Made by a program: the position numbers and the translations under genes
Assembly: GCF_020783335.1 (NCBI RefSeq)
Contig: NZ_CP086068.1
Location: forward strand, 558,001 to 622,000
Direction of reading: 5' to 3'
Source of the DNA: Mucilaginibacter daejeonensis
Lineage (GTDB): Bacteria; Bacteroidota; Bacteroidia; Sphingobacteriales; Sphingobacteriaceae
Length of the DNA: 64,000 nucleotides
In this document: positions 32,773-40,469 of the stretch, piece after piece
Numbering within the stretch: position 1 is the stretch's first letter
How the letters are laid out: every line of letters begins with the position of its first letter
The notes under the pieces: generated by a model
Told to the model about the DNA's origin: nothing
Seen by the model: the letters and a program-made list of their open reading frames with translations, nothing else
Database searches by the model: none

Positions 32773-34488
32773 TTATTGGACGGTAAAGTTAACTATCCTG
32801 CTGTTACGCCCCCCATTAAAAGGGTAGGTACGTATGGAAAAAATGAGATCATAACGGCCTTTTTCCATCGGTGCGGTCAGGTTCATGTCATATGTGCCGA
32901 ACTGGTTAGGCGCGATGCTGATATTCTTGAATTCCGCACCGGAACGTTGAATGCTTTTCAGGTCTTCCCTCTGGTAAAAGCAAGCCCTCAATACTGCGAA
33001 TGAATGCGTGTTCAGACTATCGAACTTAATGGTATCACTGTATGGGTTATGGATCTTCAACTTGAACTGGATCCGTTGACCTGGCTTAGCTGTAACCTTG
33101 TAGTTATCGGTAATGATGTCCGCCTTTTGATAAGTGCGCACATCGTTCACCCAGGTGCCATACCAGGTGCCTTTGGTGGTAGCAGTACTATCAGCTATCA
33201 GGTTAGGCGTATGCGGGAAGGCATTGATGTAATAAGCACGATGATGTTGCATACTGTCCTCAATGGGCCAAATGTCGTACTGTGTGCGGCGGTAAAATGC
33301 CTCATCATAAGCAAAGCCTTTGAGGCTGCGGGTGTAGTAGTTGTATTTAGATATCTCTTGAAAACCCATGGGCGATATCACGAACGCGTTGCCGGCCTTT
33401 TGATGGATGGACCGTGCCCATTCGCGATAACCAAAATATTCTTTAAGCGCCGGCAGGCGGGTAATTGCAGGTAGTCCGCTGATCAGCAACAGCCGAAAAC
33501 CTACGATAAGCCCGGCGTTGATCCAAGCAAGTTTGTAAGCCCATGCAGGTGGATGGCCTTGTGTGGTGCGGATCAGCGTGAGCAACAGCACCGGTACAAA
33601 GGCGATGAGCGTCCAATGAGGCTGTACGTTCCCTTTCAGCGTATTGATCAGGAAGAAGATAAAGATACCGAAGCCATTGACCATCAGCGTACGGATGAAT
33701 ACATCTTTAATGCGGGTACCAAATCCATAAACGATCAGGAACCAGCCGATCAGCGGGCCGGCCATCAACAATTGCCCCGGCACGAACAGGTAGGTATGCG
33801 CGAACTCATACGTCTCCGAAGAACGCTCGAACAGGTGGTACCTGGCCGATGCATAATCATGCTGTACCTGCCACAAAATATGCGGTATGTACAGCACCCC
33901 CGCAATAGCCACGATGGCATAAAAGCTGGGCCTTTTCAGTAATTTGATGTTTGCCGCAAGCGTAAAAATGATGAGCAGCACCGCGTGGTATTTGCTGTAG
34001 AACAAGCCCGCCACCACGATGCCCAATAAAAGCGTGGTCCTCCATGCGTCGTGCTCTAAATATCGTTGATACAGGTAGTAGAACAATACCGTGAAGAACA
34101 GCAAGGGCGCATCGGGCGTGGTATTGAACCCGTACATGTGAAAGGCAAATATGCTGAGCGCCGATACAATGAACCAGCGCACATCGGCCCCATAACGTTT
34201 GGCCATTAGCCACATCACATACATGGAGCAGGTGCTGGTCAGAATGGTCATGAACCTTAGGCCTAACTCATTGTGCAGCAAGCTATCGCCGATACGGATA
34301 AAGATGGCTACCATGGGTGGATGGTCATAATACCCCCAATCTAAAAACCTGGAATATACCCAGTAATAAGCCTCATCAGAGTGCAGCCCGAGCGTACATG
34401 ATTGCAGGATGTTCAGCACCGTCCACCCCAAAAGGAAGAAGAGCAGGTATCGGTCAGATACGGTCTTATTAAGGGTGGATGTTGGCAT
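32773..34488 (-). CDS. GT39-type integral membrane glycosyltransferase
   Basis: A protein of about 571 residues; the frame begins at a GTG at 34497, but ATG at 34488 is preferred. Ten or so membrane segments fill residues about 15-370, with the first periplasmic loop carrying L-H-S-D-E-A-Y-Y-W and G-Y-Y-D-H-P-P, the catalytic-Asp loop of the PMT/ArnT class that uses lipid-linked sugar donors. The remaining about 200 residues are a soluble periplasmic tail, which is longer than in simple members. It transfers a sugar to lipid or protein acceptors; which one is unknown. The promoter-like TACCTTTG lies 23 bases upstream. Confidence 0.82.
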   Translation of the reverse strand: MPTSTLNKTVSDRYLLFFLLGWTVLNILQSCTLGLHSDEAYYWVYSRFLDWGYYDHPPMVAIFIRIGDSLLHNELGLRFMTILTSTCSMYVMWLMAKRYGADVRWFIVSALSIFAFHMYGFNTTPDAPLLFFTVLFYYLYQRYLEHDAWRTTLLLGIVVAGLFYSKYHAVLLIIFTLAANIKLLKRPSFYAIVAIAGVLYIPHILWQVQHDYASARYHLFERSSETYEFAHTYLFVPGQLLMAGPLIGWFLIVYGFGTRIKDVFIRTLMVNGFGIFIFFLINTLKGNVQPHWTLIAFVPVLLLTLIRTTQGHPPAWAYKLAWINAGLIVGFRLLLISGLPAITRLPALKEYFGYREWARSIHQKAGNAFVISPMGFQEISKYNYYTRSLKGFAYDEAFYRRTQYDIWPIEDSMQHHRAYYINAFPHTPNLIADSTATTKGTWYGTWVNDVRTYQKADIITDNYKVTAKPGQRIQFKLKIHNPYSDTIKFDSLNTHSFAVLRACFYQREDLKSIQRSGAEFKNISIAPNQFGTYDMNLTAPMEKGRYDLIFSIRTYPFNGGRNSRIVNFTVQ

Positions 34489-34511
34489 ACGATACACGGC
34501 AGACGTTGCTG

Positions 34512-34519
34512 CAAAGGTA
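34512..34519 (-). promoter_or_regulatory. Candidate -7 element for the GT39 gene
   Basis: TACCTTTG on the minus strand is a perfect -7 match 23 bases before ATG 34488; it supports that start over the upstream GTG. No clear -33 element at 18-20 bases. Confidence 0.45.
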
Positions 34520-34604
34520 GCTATTTACACACCAATGTGGTCAGCTACTTAGACGATAGCCCACAATGTGCATACACGGCGGTATGTTGTATCGACGAGT
34601 AGAG

Positions 34605-35048
34605 TTATTTTTTGCTGAGATGGTCTTTACCGGTGATCAGCAGCCCGAATTCCTCTGAGGGCCACTTTTGGGTGGAGCGGTGATGGATCTTGTGGGCACG
34701 GCGCAGGTTGAGCAAGTAACTGTTATTGGTTTTGAACGGCTTGAATCGGTTGTGGATGAACCAGTCGTGAAAAATAAAATAGATGATGCCATACACGCTG
34801 ATGCCCAAGCCGATCCATAGGCGGGCATCCATATGGTAATGGCCGGCCCACATGAGCCATAAAGAAAGAGCAGCGAAACCAATGCTGAAGATGTCATTCA
34901 ACTCGAACCAGCCGTGCCTTTCCTCGTGATGCGTGCGATGTATGAACCACAGCGGACCATGGAAAAGGTACCTGTGCATCAGCCATGACAAGCCTTCCAT
35001 AGCGGCTACGGTAAGCAGTACAAGGACGATATTGATGACAGCATTCAT
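34605..35048 (-). CDS. crtZ: Beta-carotene hydroxylase-like fatty-acid hydroxylase superfamily protein
   Basis: A 147-residue membrane protein from ATG 35048 (a frame extension to 35105 lacks support). It has four hydrophobic segments and the full set of histidine clusters of the di-iron hydroxylases: H-R-Y-L-F-H (25-30), H-R-T-H-H (37-41), H-D-W-F-I-H (94-99) and H-K-I-H-H (119-123). The length and spacing fit CrtZ, which 3-hydroxylates beta-carotene rings toward zeaxanthin. It is 12 kb from the crtB/crtI cluster and faces the PfkB gene on the same strand, 78 bases after its stop. The electron donor is not known. Confidence 0.85.
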   Translation of the reverse strand: MNAVINIVLVLLTVAAMEGLSWLMHRYLFHGPLWFIHRTHHEERHGWFELNDIFSIGFAALSLWLMWAGHYHMDARLWIGLGISVYGIIYFIFHDWFIHNRFKPFKTNNSYLLNLRRAHKIHHRSTQKWPSEEFGLLITGKDHLSKK

Positions 35049-35126
35049 GTATCTTGTAGAGTTATACGCAGCAGCGGTGGTCTGCAAAGGACCGGCCGCT
35101 GCCACTTTTATAACTGCTGCTTTTGA

Positions 35127-36047
35127 TTAAAGTTCTATATCGAAACGGGCCAGATCAACAAATTGCTGTACACGTGCAGCAACTTCCTCATTGGTAAGGT
35201 TCTTGATCTTCTCGGTACCAAATTTTTCTACGCAGAAAGAGGCCAGCGCCGAACCGTAAATGATCGCATTTTTCATGTTGTTGAAGTTCACGGTGCCTAC
35301 CTTGGCTAAATAGCCAATAAAGCCACCCGCAAAGGTATCGCCCGCACCGGTAGGGTCAAAAACATCGGCCAATGGCAATGCTGGAGCTGAGAAGATCTTG
35401 TCCTCATGGAACAGTAATGCACCATGCTCACCCTTTTTAATGATCAGGTATTTAGGACCCATGGTCAGGATCTTTTTAGCTGCTTTAACCAAAGAGTATT
35501 CGCCGCTTAACTGACGAGCCTCGGCATCATTGATGGTCAGGACATCCACCATCTTGATGGTATCAAGCAGGTCGTTCAGGGCAATGTCCATCCAGAAGTT
35601 CATGGTGTCCATCACGATCAGTTTAGGGCGGTTAGTGAGGCGGTTGATCACCGTTTGCTGCACCTGCGGGGTAAGGTTACCCAGCATCAGGTATTCGCAA
35701 TCCTGATAGCTATTAGGTATAATAGGGTCAAAATCGGCCAGTACGTTCAGTTCAGTGATCAGGGTATCACGGCTGTTCATGTCGTTATGGTAGCGGCCGC
35801 TCCAAAAGAATGACCTTTCGCCCTGTTTGATCTGTAGTCCTTCGGTGCCGATCTGATGTGCTTCCAGGTCGGCGATCTCGCTTTGAGGGAAGTCATCACC
35901 CACAACCGCCACGATCTTTACCTTGTTGTAAAAGTACGAAGCCGCTAAACTGGCGTAAGTAGCCGCACCACCAACAATTTTATCGGTCTTACCGAAGGGG
36001 GTCTCAATAGCGTCAAATGCCACAGTACCAATCACTAATAAACTCAT
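35127..36047 (-). CDS. PfkB family carbohydrate (or nucleoside) kinase
   Basis: A protein of about 306 residues from ATG 36047; the longer frame lacks any family similarity. It begins L-L-V-I-G-T-V-A-F-D-A-I-E-T-P, has V-G-G-A-A-T-Y-A-S-L-A-A at about 25-36, and carries the catalytic anion-hole motif D-P-T-G-A-G-D-T-F-A-G-G-F near residue 245-257. These define the ribokinase/PfkB family; substrate classes (sugar, adenosine, sulfofructose) cannot be separated. It is transcribed away from tRNA-Asn. Confidence 0.87.
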   Translation of the reverse strand: MSLLVIGTVAFDAIETPFGKTDKIVGGAATYASLAASYFYNKVKIVAVVGDDFPQSEIADLEAHQIGTEGLQIKQGERSFFWSGRYHNDMNSRDTLITELNVLADFDPIIPNSYQDCEYLMLGNLTPQVQQTVINRLTNRPKLIVMDTMNFWMDIALNDLLDTIKMVDVLTINDAEARQLSGEYSLVKAAKKILTMGPKYLIIKKGEHGALLFHEDKIFSAPALPLADVFDPTGAGDTFAGGFIGYLAKVGTVNFNNMKNAIIYGSALASFCVEKFGTEKIKNLTNEEVAARVQQFVDLARFDIEL

Positions 36048-36080
36048 CTGAAAAAAAATTAAAAATATTTGCTGCAAATA

Positions 36081-36111
36081 TTGTGAAATTACCGCAGACT
36101 TTATACTTTTG
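36081..36111 (+). promoter_or_regulatory. Promoter of tRNA-Asn
   Basis: TTG at 36081-36083, then 20 bases, then TACTTTTG at 36104-36111: both elements match the Bacteroidetes promoter (-33 TTTG, -7 TAnnTTTG). The tRNA starts 23 bases downstream. Confidence 0.65.
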
Positions 36112-36134
36112 CACCACTCCAAACCGGAAAATAC

Positions 36135-36208
36135 TCCTGAATAGCTCAGCCGGTTAGAGCATCTGACTGTTAATCAGAGGGTCGCTGGTTCGAGTCCAGC
36201 TTCAGGAG
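36135..36208 (+). tRNA. tRNA-Asn (anticodon GTT)
   Basis: A complete cloverleaf: acceptor TCCTGAA (36135-36141) pairs with TTCAGGA (36201-36207). The anticodon stem TCTGA/TCAGA (36162-36166/36174-36178) encloses loop CTGTTAA with anticodon GTT at 36169-36171. The T-loop GGTTCGAGTCC is canonical. No CCA is encoded. A terminator follows. Confidence 0.95.
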
Positions 36209-36213
36209 CGATA

Positions 36214-36247
36214 GAAAGCCTTTCAGCGTATGCTGGAGGGCTTTTTT
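36214..36247 (+). terminator. Terminator after tRNA-Asn
   Basis: AAGCC-TTTCAGC and GCTGGA-GGGCTT form an imperfect stem with a GTAT loop, followed by a six-T run. It ends the tRNA transcript. Confidence 0.7.
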
Positions 36248-36660
36248 GATTTATGCCTATTCCAAAAGAAGTAAATCAGGGGCTCTTTGATAGTACGTTG
36301 TTAGTACACTGTTAGTACAACCGTGGACCTGCAGCTTAGTAAGAGGAAGAGATATTAAACTATTAAAGATATAAGAGATCAAACCGAGGACGGAATATTA
36401 TATATTTTCGCGAAAGAATATCTCTTTTATCTCAATTTAGGTGAGTATACTATATACGCAGGAGTCGTTCTGTTTTTAATTTTATCTATGGTCACCGTTT
36501 GGTGACTATTTCGATCTTACACAATATGGCGTAATTGTTTATCGCCATTATCATATCTTCTCAAAATAGTTTGATATCAGCTTAACTTCCTGTTATAATA
36601 TTGCTTGTTATTTATAGATTTATAACACTCGAAAGGGTACTATTTTACCAAGCTATTGAT
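36248..36660. other. AT-rich gene-free stretch between tRNA-Asn and the PAS sensor
   Basis: Over 400 bases, markedly AT-rich, with no coding potential on either strand. It holds three 11-bp direct repeats (36291-36323), a long-distance perfect 10-bp inverted repeat AAGAGATATT/AATATCTCTT (36347-36356/36417-36426), and two short hairpin-forming palindromes at 36491-36506 and 36526-36548. It looks like foreign or degraded DNA downstream of a tRNA, or a regulatory region of the sensor gene. Confidence 0.5.
36291..36323 (+). repeat. Three 11-bp direct repeats (TAGTACRYTGT-type)
   Basis: TAGTAC occurs at 36291, 36302 and 36313 with exact 11-base spacing (one helical turn). This lies 83 bases beyond the tRNA-Asn end and could be arm-type protein-binding sites. 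Confidence 0.55.
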
Positions 36661-38946
36661 ATGAGATTACCCGCTTCGCTTATCGCTAATGAGCAACAAT
36701 GGACCATGTTGTTCAATGCTACTCCTATACCAACGATCATTTTAAAGGCCGATCAGCCATTGTTCACAGTGTTGTTCGCTAATGAGGCGTATTTGCTCCT
36801 CAGTGACCTAAGAGCCGATAGTTTGGTAGGCAAGAGTTTCACTGTACTCATGCGCGGTTTTTACCATGACATGCAGCAGATCCAACAGCCACTGCAGCAG
36901 TTGGTACACGACCGTACGGCGCAAAAACAGAGTGGTGTCGAGTATCAGTTCATAACGCCGCAAGGCGCTGTCACTAAATACTTCGACATCTATAACACCC
37001 CTGTAGCAAATGACGACGGCGAAGTTGAGTTCATTATCCGAACGATCAATGATGTGACCGAACTTTGGGAGTCGCAGCAGCGCGAAAAGGCGATCCATGA
37101 GGACCTGGTAAGGCATGAACGTTTTTTGACCGATTCGCAGCGGGTAGGGAACGTGGGCAACTGGGAGGTAGATATGTTGAAGCGAACGGTGATATGGTCT
37201 GAGGTACTAAAAGACATTTACGAGTTGCCTGCTGATCATGAGCTTACTTTTGAGGGCGGCCTGTCGTTCTATAAAGATGAAGCCTCCCGGAAAGCGTTAT
37301 TAGAAGCAGTGGATACGGCCATTAAAGGGAGTGGAATGTTCGATATCGAGCTGGGGATCCTCACCCACGCGGGTAACATGCGTTGGATCCGTACCATTGG
37401 TAAGGCTGATGTGAATGATGGCCAATGCACCAGATTGTATGGCATTACACAGGATATCACAGCGTCTAAAAAGATCAGGAACGTGCTGACCGAATCCAGG
37501 AATCAGTACCAGGCCCTTATCGAGTCGGTGGACGGTGTGGTTTGGGAGGCCGATGCTAATACCTTTGCGTTCAACTACATCAGCAGCAAGATCATCGATA
37601 TACTCGGTTACACGCCCGAGCAATGGCTCAGCGACCCGAATTTTTGGGCCGATCACATTTACCATGGTGATCGCGAATGGGCTATCGATTTTTGCCAGCG
37701 CAATACCAAAGAAGAGATGAACCATGTGTTCGACTACCGAATGGTCAAGGCCGATGGGGGCATAGTTTGGATCAAAGATCTGGTCTCTGTTATCTCCGAA
37801 AAGGGTAAACCAACGGTGCTCAGGGGCGTGATGATCGATGTGTCGGTCTCCAAATTACTGGCCAGCCTGGACCATCTCGAAAAAAGTATGCTTCAGCTAG
37901 CGGCTGACAGTGAGGAAAGTATCCATCGGATCATCCATCTGTATCTGAAAGGTATAGAGGACCTGCTACCGCATATGAAATGTTCGTTACTACAGGTCAA
38001 GAACGATAGATTATACAATATGGCAGCCCCCTCGTTACCAGCAGAATACATGGGGGCCGTGCATGGGCTACCCATTAGTGATAACGCTGGTTCGTGTGGT
38101 ATGTCAGCATTGAGGAATGAGAAGGTGATCGTGGCCGATATATCAACTCACCCTGCCTGGCATGATCACAAACATTTGGCGTCGAAATTTGGGTTACGGT
38201 CGTGTTGGTCGTATCCCATCGTTAACAGTGATAACGAGGTGGTAGCAGTGCTAGGAATGTATTTTGATGACATTAAAAGCTCGGGCGACACCGAAACATT
38301 AGTTATTGAACGCTCGGCGGCTATCATAAAAGTGGTGCTGGAGAACTGGCAGCGGGCAAGGATCATTGACGAGAACGCCATGCTGATCGCTCAGGGACAG
38401 GAACTAGCCAACTTTGGTAATTGGCATTGGGATATCAATAATAACAAGGTAAGTTGGTCTGACGTTCTCTATACCATATATGGTGTAGAGAAGCAGGATC
38501 ATGTGGCCACTTTTGAGGGCTATCTTGCCTTGTTGCATGCCGACGACCGGGAAATGGTAAAGGACACCATTTTAGGAGCGCTACACTCCAAAGAGGATGT
38601 AATGTTCGAAGAGCGTATCATCAGGCCTGATGGCGAGATACGCTACCTGCGTTCATGGGGCCGGGTGTTACTTGACGCTGCTGGCCGGCCTGAAAAAATG
38701 ATCGGTTCATGTTTAGATATCACCGCGGCCAAGAACATCGAACTACAATTGTGGGACATCGCCTGGATGCAGTCGCATCTGGTGCGAGCACCGCTGGTAA
38801 GGTTGATGGGGCTTATTGACCTCCTTAAAGAGGAACTGGCCGAGCGGGGTACAAAAAATGAGTTGTTCGATCACATCATGTCTACCGCGCATGAGCTTGA
38901 CCGGGTCATCATCGAGATATCCAACAAAACCATCACGATCGACTGA
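36661..38946 (+). CDS. Multi-PAS/GAF sensor with DHp-like helix pair but no ATPase domain
   Basis: A 761-residue cytoplasmic protein; ATG 36661 is chosen over the upstream TTG at 36601. Domain order by pattern: PAS about 13-135, PAS/PAC about 160-275 (N-W-E-V-D, R-W-I-R-T-I-G, L-Y-G-I-T-Q-D-I-T), PAS about 280-395, GAF about 415-565, PAS/PAC about 580-690, then about 65 residues of DHp-like coiled coil with I-A-W-M-Q-S-H-L-V-R-A-P-L-V-R-L-M-G-L-I and candidate phospho-acceptor His706. The protein ends there, without the HATPase N/G boxes. It therefore cannot autophosphorylate alone; it may be a substrate of a separate kinase or a non-phosphorylating sensor. No response regulator is adjacent. 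Confidence 0.82.
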   Translation: MRLPASLIANEQQWTMLFNATPIPTIILKADQPLFTVLFANEAYLLLSDLRADSLVGKSFTVLMRGFYHDMQQIQQPLQQLVHDRTAQKQSGVEYQFITPQGAVTKYFDIYNTPVANDDGEVEFIIRTINDVTELWESQQREKAIHEDLVRHERFLTDSQRVGNVGNWEVDMLKRTVIWSEVLKDIYELPADHELTFEGGLSFYKDEASRKALLEAVDTAIKGSGMFDIELGILTHAGNMRWIRTIGKADVNDGQCTRLYGITQDITASKKIRNVLTESRNQYQALIESVDGVVWEADANTFAFNYISSKIIDILGYTPEQWLSDPNFWADHIYHGDREWAIDFCQRNTKEEMNHVFDYRMVKADGGIVWIKDLVSVISEKGKPTVLRGVMIDVSVSKLLASLDHLEKSMLQLAADSEESIHRIIHLYLKGIEDLLPHMKCSLLQVKNDRLYNMAAPSLPAEYMGAVHGLPISDNAGSCGMSALRNEKVIVADISTHPAWHDHKHLASKFGLRSCWSYPIVNSDNEVVAVLGMYFDDIKSSGDTETLVIERSAAIIKVVLENWQRARIIDENAMLIAQGQELANFGNWHWDINNNKVSWSDVLYTIYGVEKQDHVATFEGYLALLHADDREMVKDTILGALHSKEDVMFEERIIRPDGEIRYLRSWGRVLLDAAGRPEKMIGSCLDITAAKNIELQLWDIAWMQSHLVRAPLVRLMGLIDLLKEELAERGTKNELFDHIMSTAHELDRVIIEISNKTITID

Positions 38947-38970
38947 CGCAACAACGTACCGATCCATTCT

Positions 38971-39333
38971 TTAATTTTCCTTGCGGCTCATATCGCGCTT
39001 GGCCCACTCGGCCATGGCATTGATCACCGTCTCCAACTCGCTGCCGCTACTGGTAAGTCTATACGTCACGTAAGGCGGTACCACCGGTTTTGCTTCGCGG
39101 ATCAACAACCCGTCGGCCTCCAATTGTTTCAGGTGCTGAATAAGCATCTTTTCGGTGATGTGTGGCATAGCTTTCCTGATCTCACTGTAGCGTTTACTTC
39201 CTGATAGCAAATGATACAGAATGATCGGTTTCCAATGTCCCCCGATCTTGTTCATTACGTAGGTCACCGGGCAGGCCTGCAACGCGATTCCGCGGTTGGC
39301 ATTATACGTCGAATTCTCTTTGATCTTGGTCAT
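38971..39333 (-). CDS. HxlR family winged-helix transcriptional regulator
   Basis: A 120-residue DNA-binding protein of the HxlR/YodB class: C-P-V-T-Y-V-M-N-K-I-G-G-H-W-K-P-I-I-L, then L-L-S-G-S-K-R-Y-S-E-I-R-K-A-M-P-H-I-T-E-K-M-L-I-Q-H-L-K-Q-L-E-A-D-G-L-L-I-R, the classical winged helix. Cys21 sits where the redox- or quinone-sensing cysteine of YodB/HypR is found. It is divergent from an NmrA-type reductase 70 bases away and most likely regulates it and itself; the control region contains an operator-like palindrome and overlapping promoters. Confidence 0.9.
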   Translation of the reverse strand: MTKIKENSTYNANRGIALQACPVTYVMNKIGGHWKPIILYHLLSGSKRYSEIRKAMPHITEKMLIQHLKQLEADGLLIREAKPVVPPYVTYRLTSSGSELETVINAMAEWAKRDMSRKEN

Positions 39334-39350
39334 ACATACTTTGGGGTAAG

Positions 39351-39401
39351 TACTTGTAAAAAAGTAAGTGCAAATCTAACTTTGCTTCATCAAAACACAA
39401 A
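39351..39401. promoter_or_regulatory. Overlapping divergent promoters and operator-like palindrome, hxlR / NmrA gene
   Basis: Minus strand: TTTG (39401-39398), 19 bases, TAGATTTG (39378-39371), a textbook Bacteroidetes promoter for hxlR. Plus strand: CTTG (39353-39356), 20 bases, TAACTTTG (39377-39384) for the reductase. The two -7 elements share two bases, so polymerase cannot occupy both. The palindrome TACTT-N6-AAGTA (39351-39366) covers the plus-strand -33 region and the expected hxlR transcription start. Confidence 0.7.
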
Positions 39402-39403
39402 AT

Positions 39404-40297
39404 ATGAAATACATTATCACCGGGTCGTTAGGCAACATCAGCCTCCCCGTTACCAAAGATCTGATCGCTGCCGGCCACCAAGTGACCGTTATCAGCAGTG
39501 ATCCTAATAAACAACAAGCCATTACTGATCTGGGTGCAACGCCTGCGATAGTGCCGGTTCAGGACCGTGATCAGCTTCGTTCAACGTTCGCCGGTCATGA
39601 CGTGGCCTATCTCATGATCCCAAGTATATTCTCTCTTGATGATTATGCTGCCTTTCAACTCGAGGTAGCTGATAACTACATTGATGCGCTTACCTCGGCC
39701 GGTATCAATAAGGTGGTGCTGTTAAGCAGCATAGGTGCGCATTTGCGTAAAGGTGCCGGCCCGATAGATGCCCTGGGCTACCTGGAAGAGAAGCTGGCTG
39801 CATTACCTGGCCTGCAAGTGAAGATACTTCGTCCATCGTATTTTTTCAACAACCTGTATAGTTTGATCGGTATGATCAAGCATGCCGGTATAGCTGGTAA
39901 CAACTTTGGGAACACTGATGAGAAACTGGTGTTAGTAGATACCGACGACATTGCCAGGGTGGCTTCTGAGCGATTGCTTACACCTTTTACTGAGGCACAG
40001 ACCATCACCTACATCTCCAGCGATGAACGCCATCCGCACGAGATCGCTGCTGTGTTGGGTACTGCGATCGGCAAGCCGGACCTGAAATGGATCACCTTTA
40101 GCGACGAGGATGCGTACAATGGCATGTTGCAAGCGGGGCTGAATGAGAGCTTTGCCGGCATGTACCGTGATATGGGCCACGCCTTGCGCACAGGTGCCTT
40201 GCAGGAAGACTATTGGCGGTCGAACCATGCACCGCAGGGACAATTAAAGCTGGAGCGATTCGCAGAGCGTTTTGCCGCAGCTTACAACGCACAATAA
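39404..40297 (+). CDS. NmrA-like NAD(P)-binding reductase
   Basis: A 297-residue atypical short-chain reductase. It starts with the Rossmann motif Y-I-I-T-G-S-L-G-N-I-S-L-P-V (NmrA/QOR2-type G-x-x-G-x-x), has V-V-L-L-S-S-I-G-A-H after strand 5, and R-P-S-Y-F-F-N-N at about residue 147. These proteins are NADPH-dependent quinone reductases or NADP redox sensors. Pairing with an HxlR regulator that has an N-terminal Cys suggests a quinone or electrophile response; this is inference. A terminator follows at 40313. Confidence 0.85.
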   Translation: MKYIITGSLGNISLPVTKDLIAAGHQVTVISSDPNKQQAITDLGATPAIVPVQDRDQLRSTFAGHDVAYLMIPSIFSLDDYAAFQLEVADNYIDALTSAGINKVVLLSSIGAHLRKGAGPIDALGYLEEKLAALPGLQVKILRPSYFFNNLYSLIGMIKHAGIAGNNFGNTDEKLVLVDTDDIARVASERLLTPFTEAQTITYISSDERHPHEIAAVLGTAIGKPDLKWITFSDEDAYNGMLQAGLNESFAGMYRDMGHALRTGALQEDYWRSNHAPQGQLKLERFAERFAAAYNAQ

Positions 40298-40312
40298 GTA
40301 TTTATAGACACC

Positions 40313-40348
40313 AAGAACGCCGGTATGCGAACATGCCGGCGTTCTTTA
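40313..40348 (+). terminator. Terminator after the NmrA-like gene
   Basis: AAGAACGCCGGTATG and CATGCCGGCGTTCTT form a 15-bp near-perfect stem with a short CGAA loop, followed by T-rich sequence. Confidence 0.9.
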
Positions 40349-40469
40349 TTTAAACGCTTACCGAGGCGAGGAACAAAGGGTGATCAAGCTCTTGAGTGAC
40401 CTGTTATAATGAAAAACGCAAACCACTTACACCAATGGGTTGTTGATCATCAAATTCAACTTAACACTT

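Noticed and set aside
36601-36660. TTG start for the PAS sensor, 20 codons upstream of ATG 36661
   Set aside because: The extension is hydrophobic and AT-rich without PAS similarity; ATG 36661 is adjacent to the first PAS domain.
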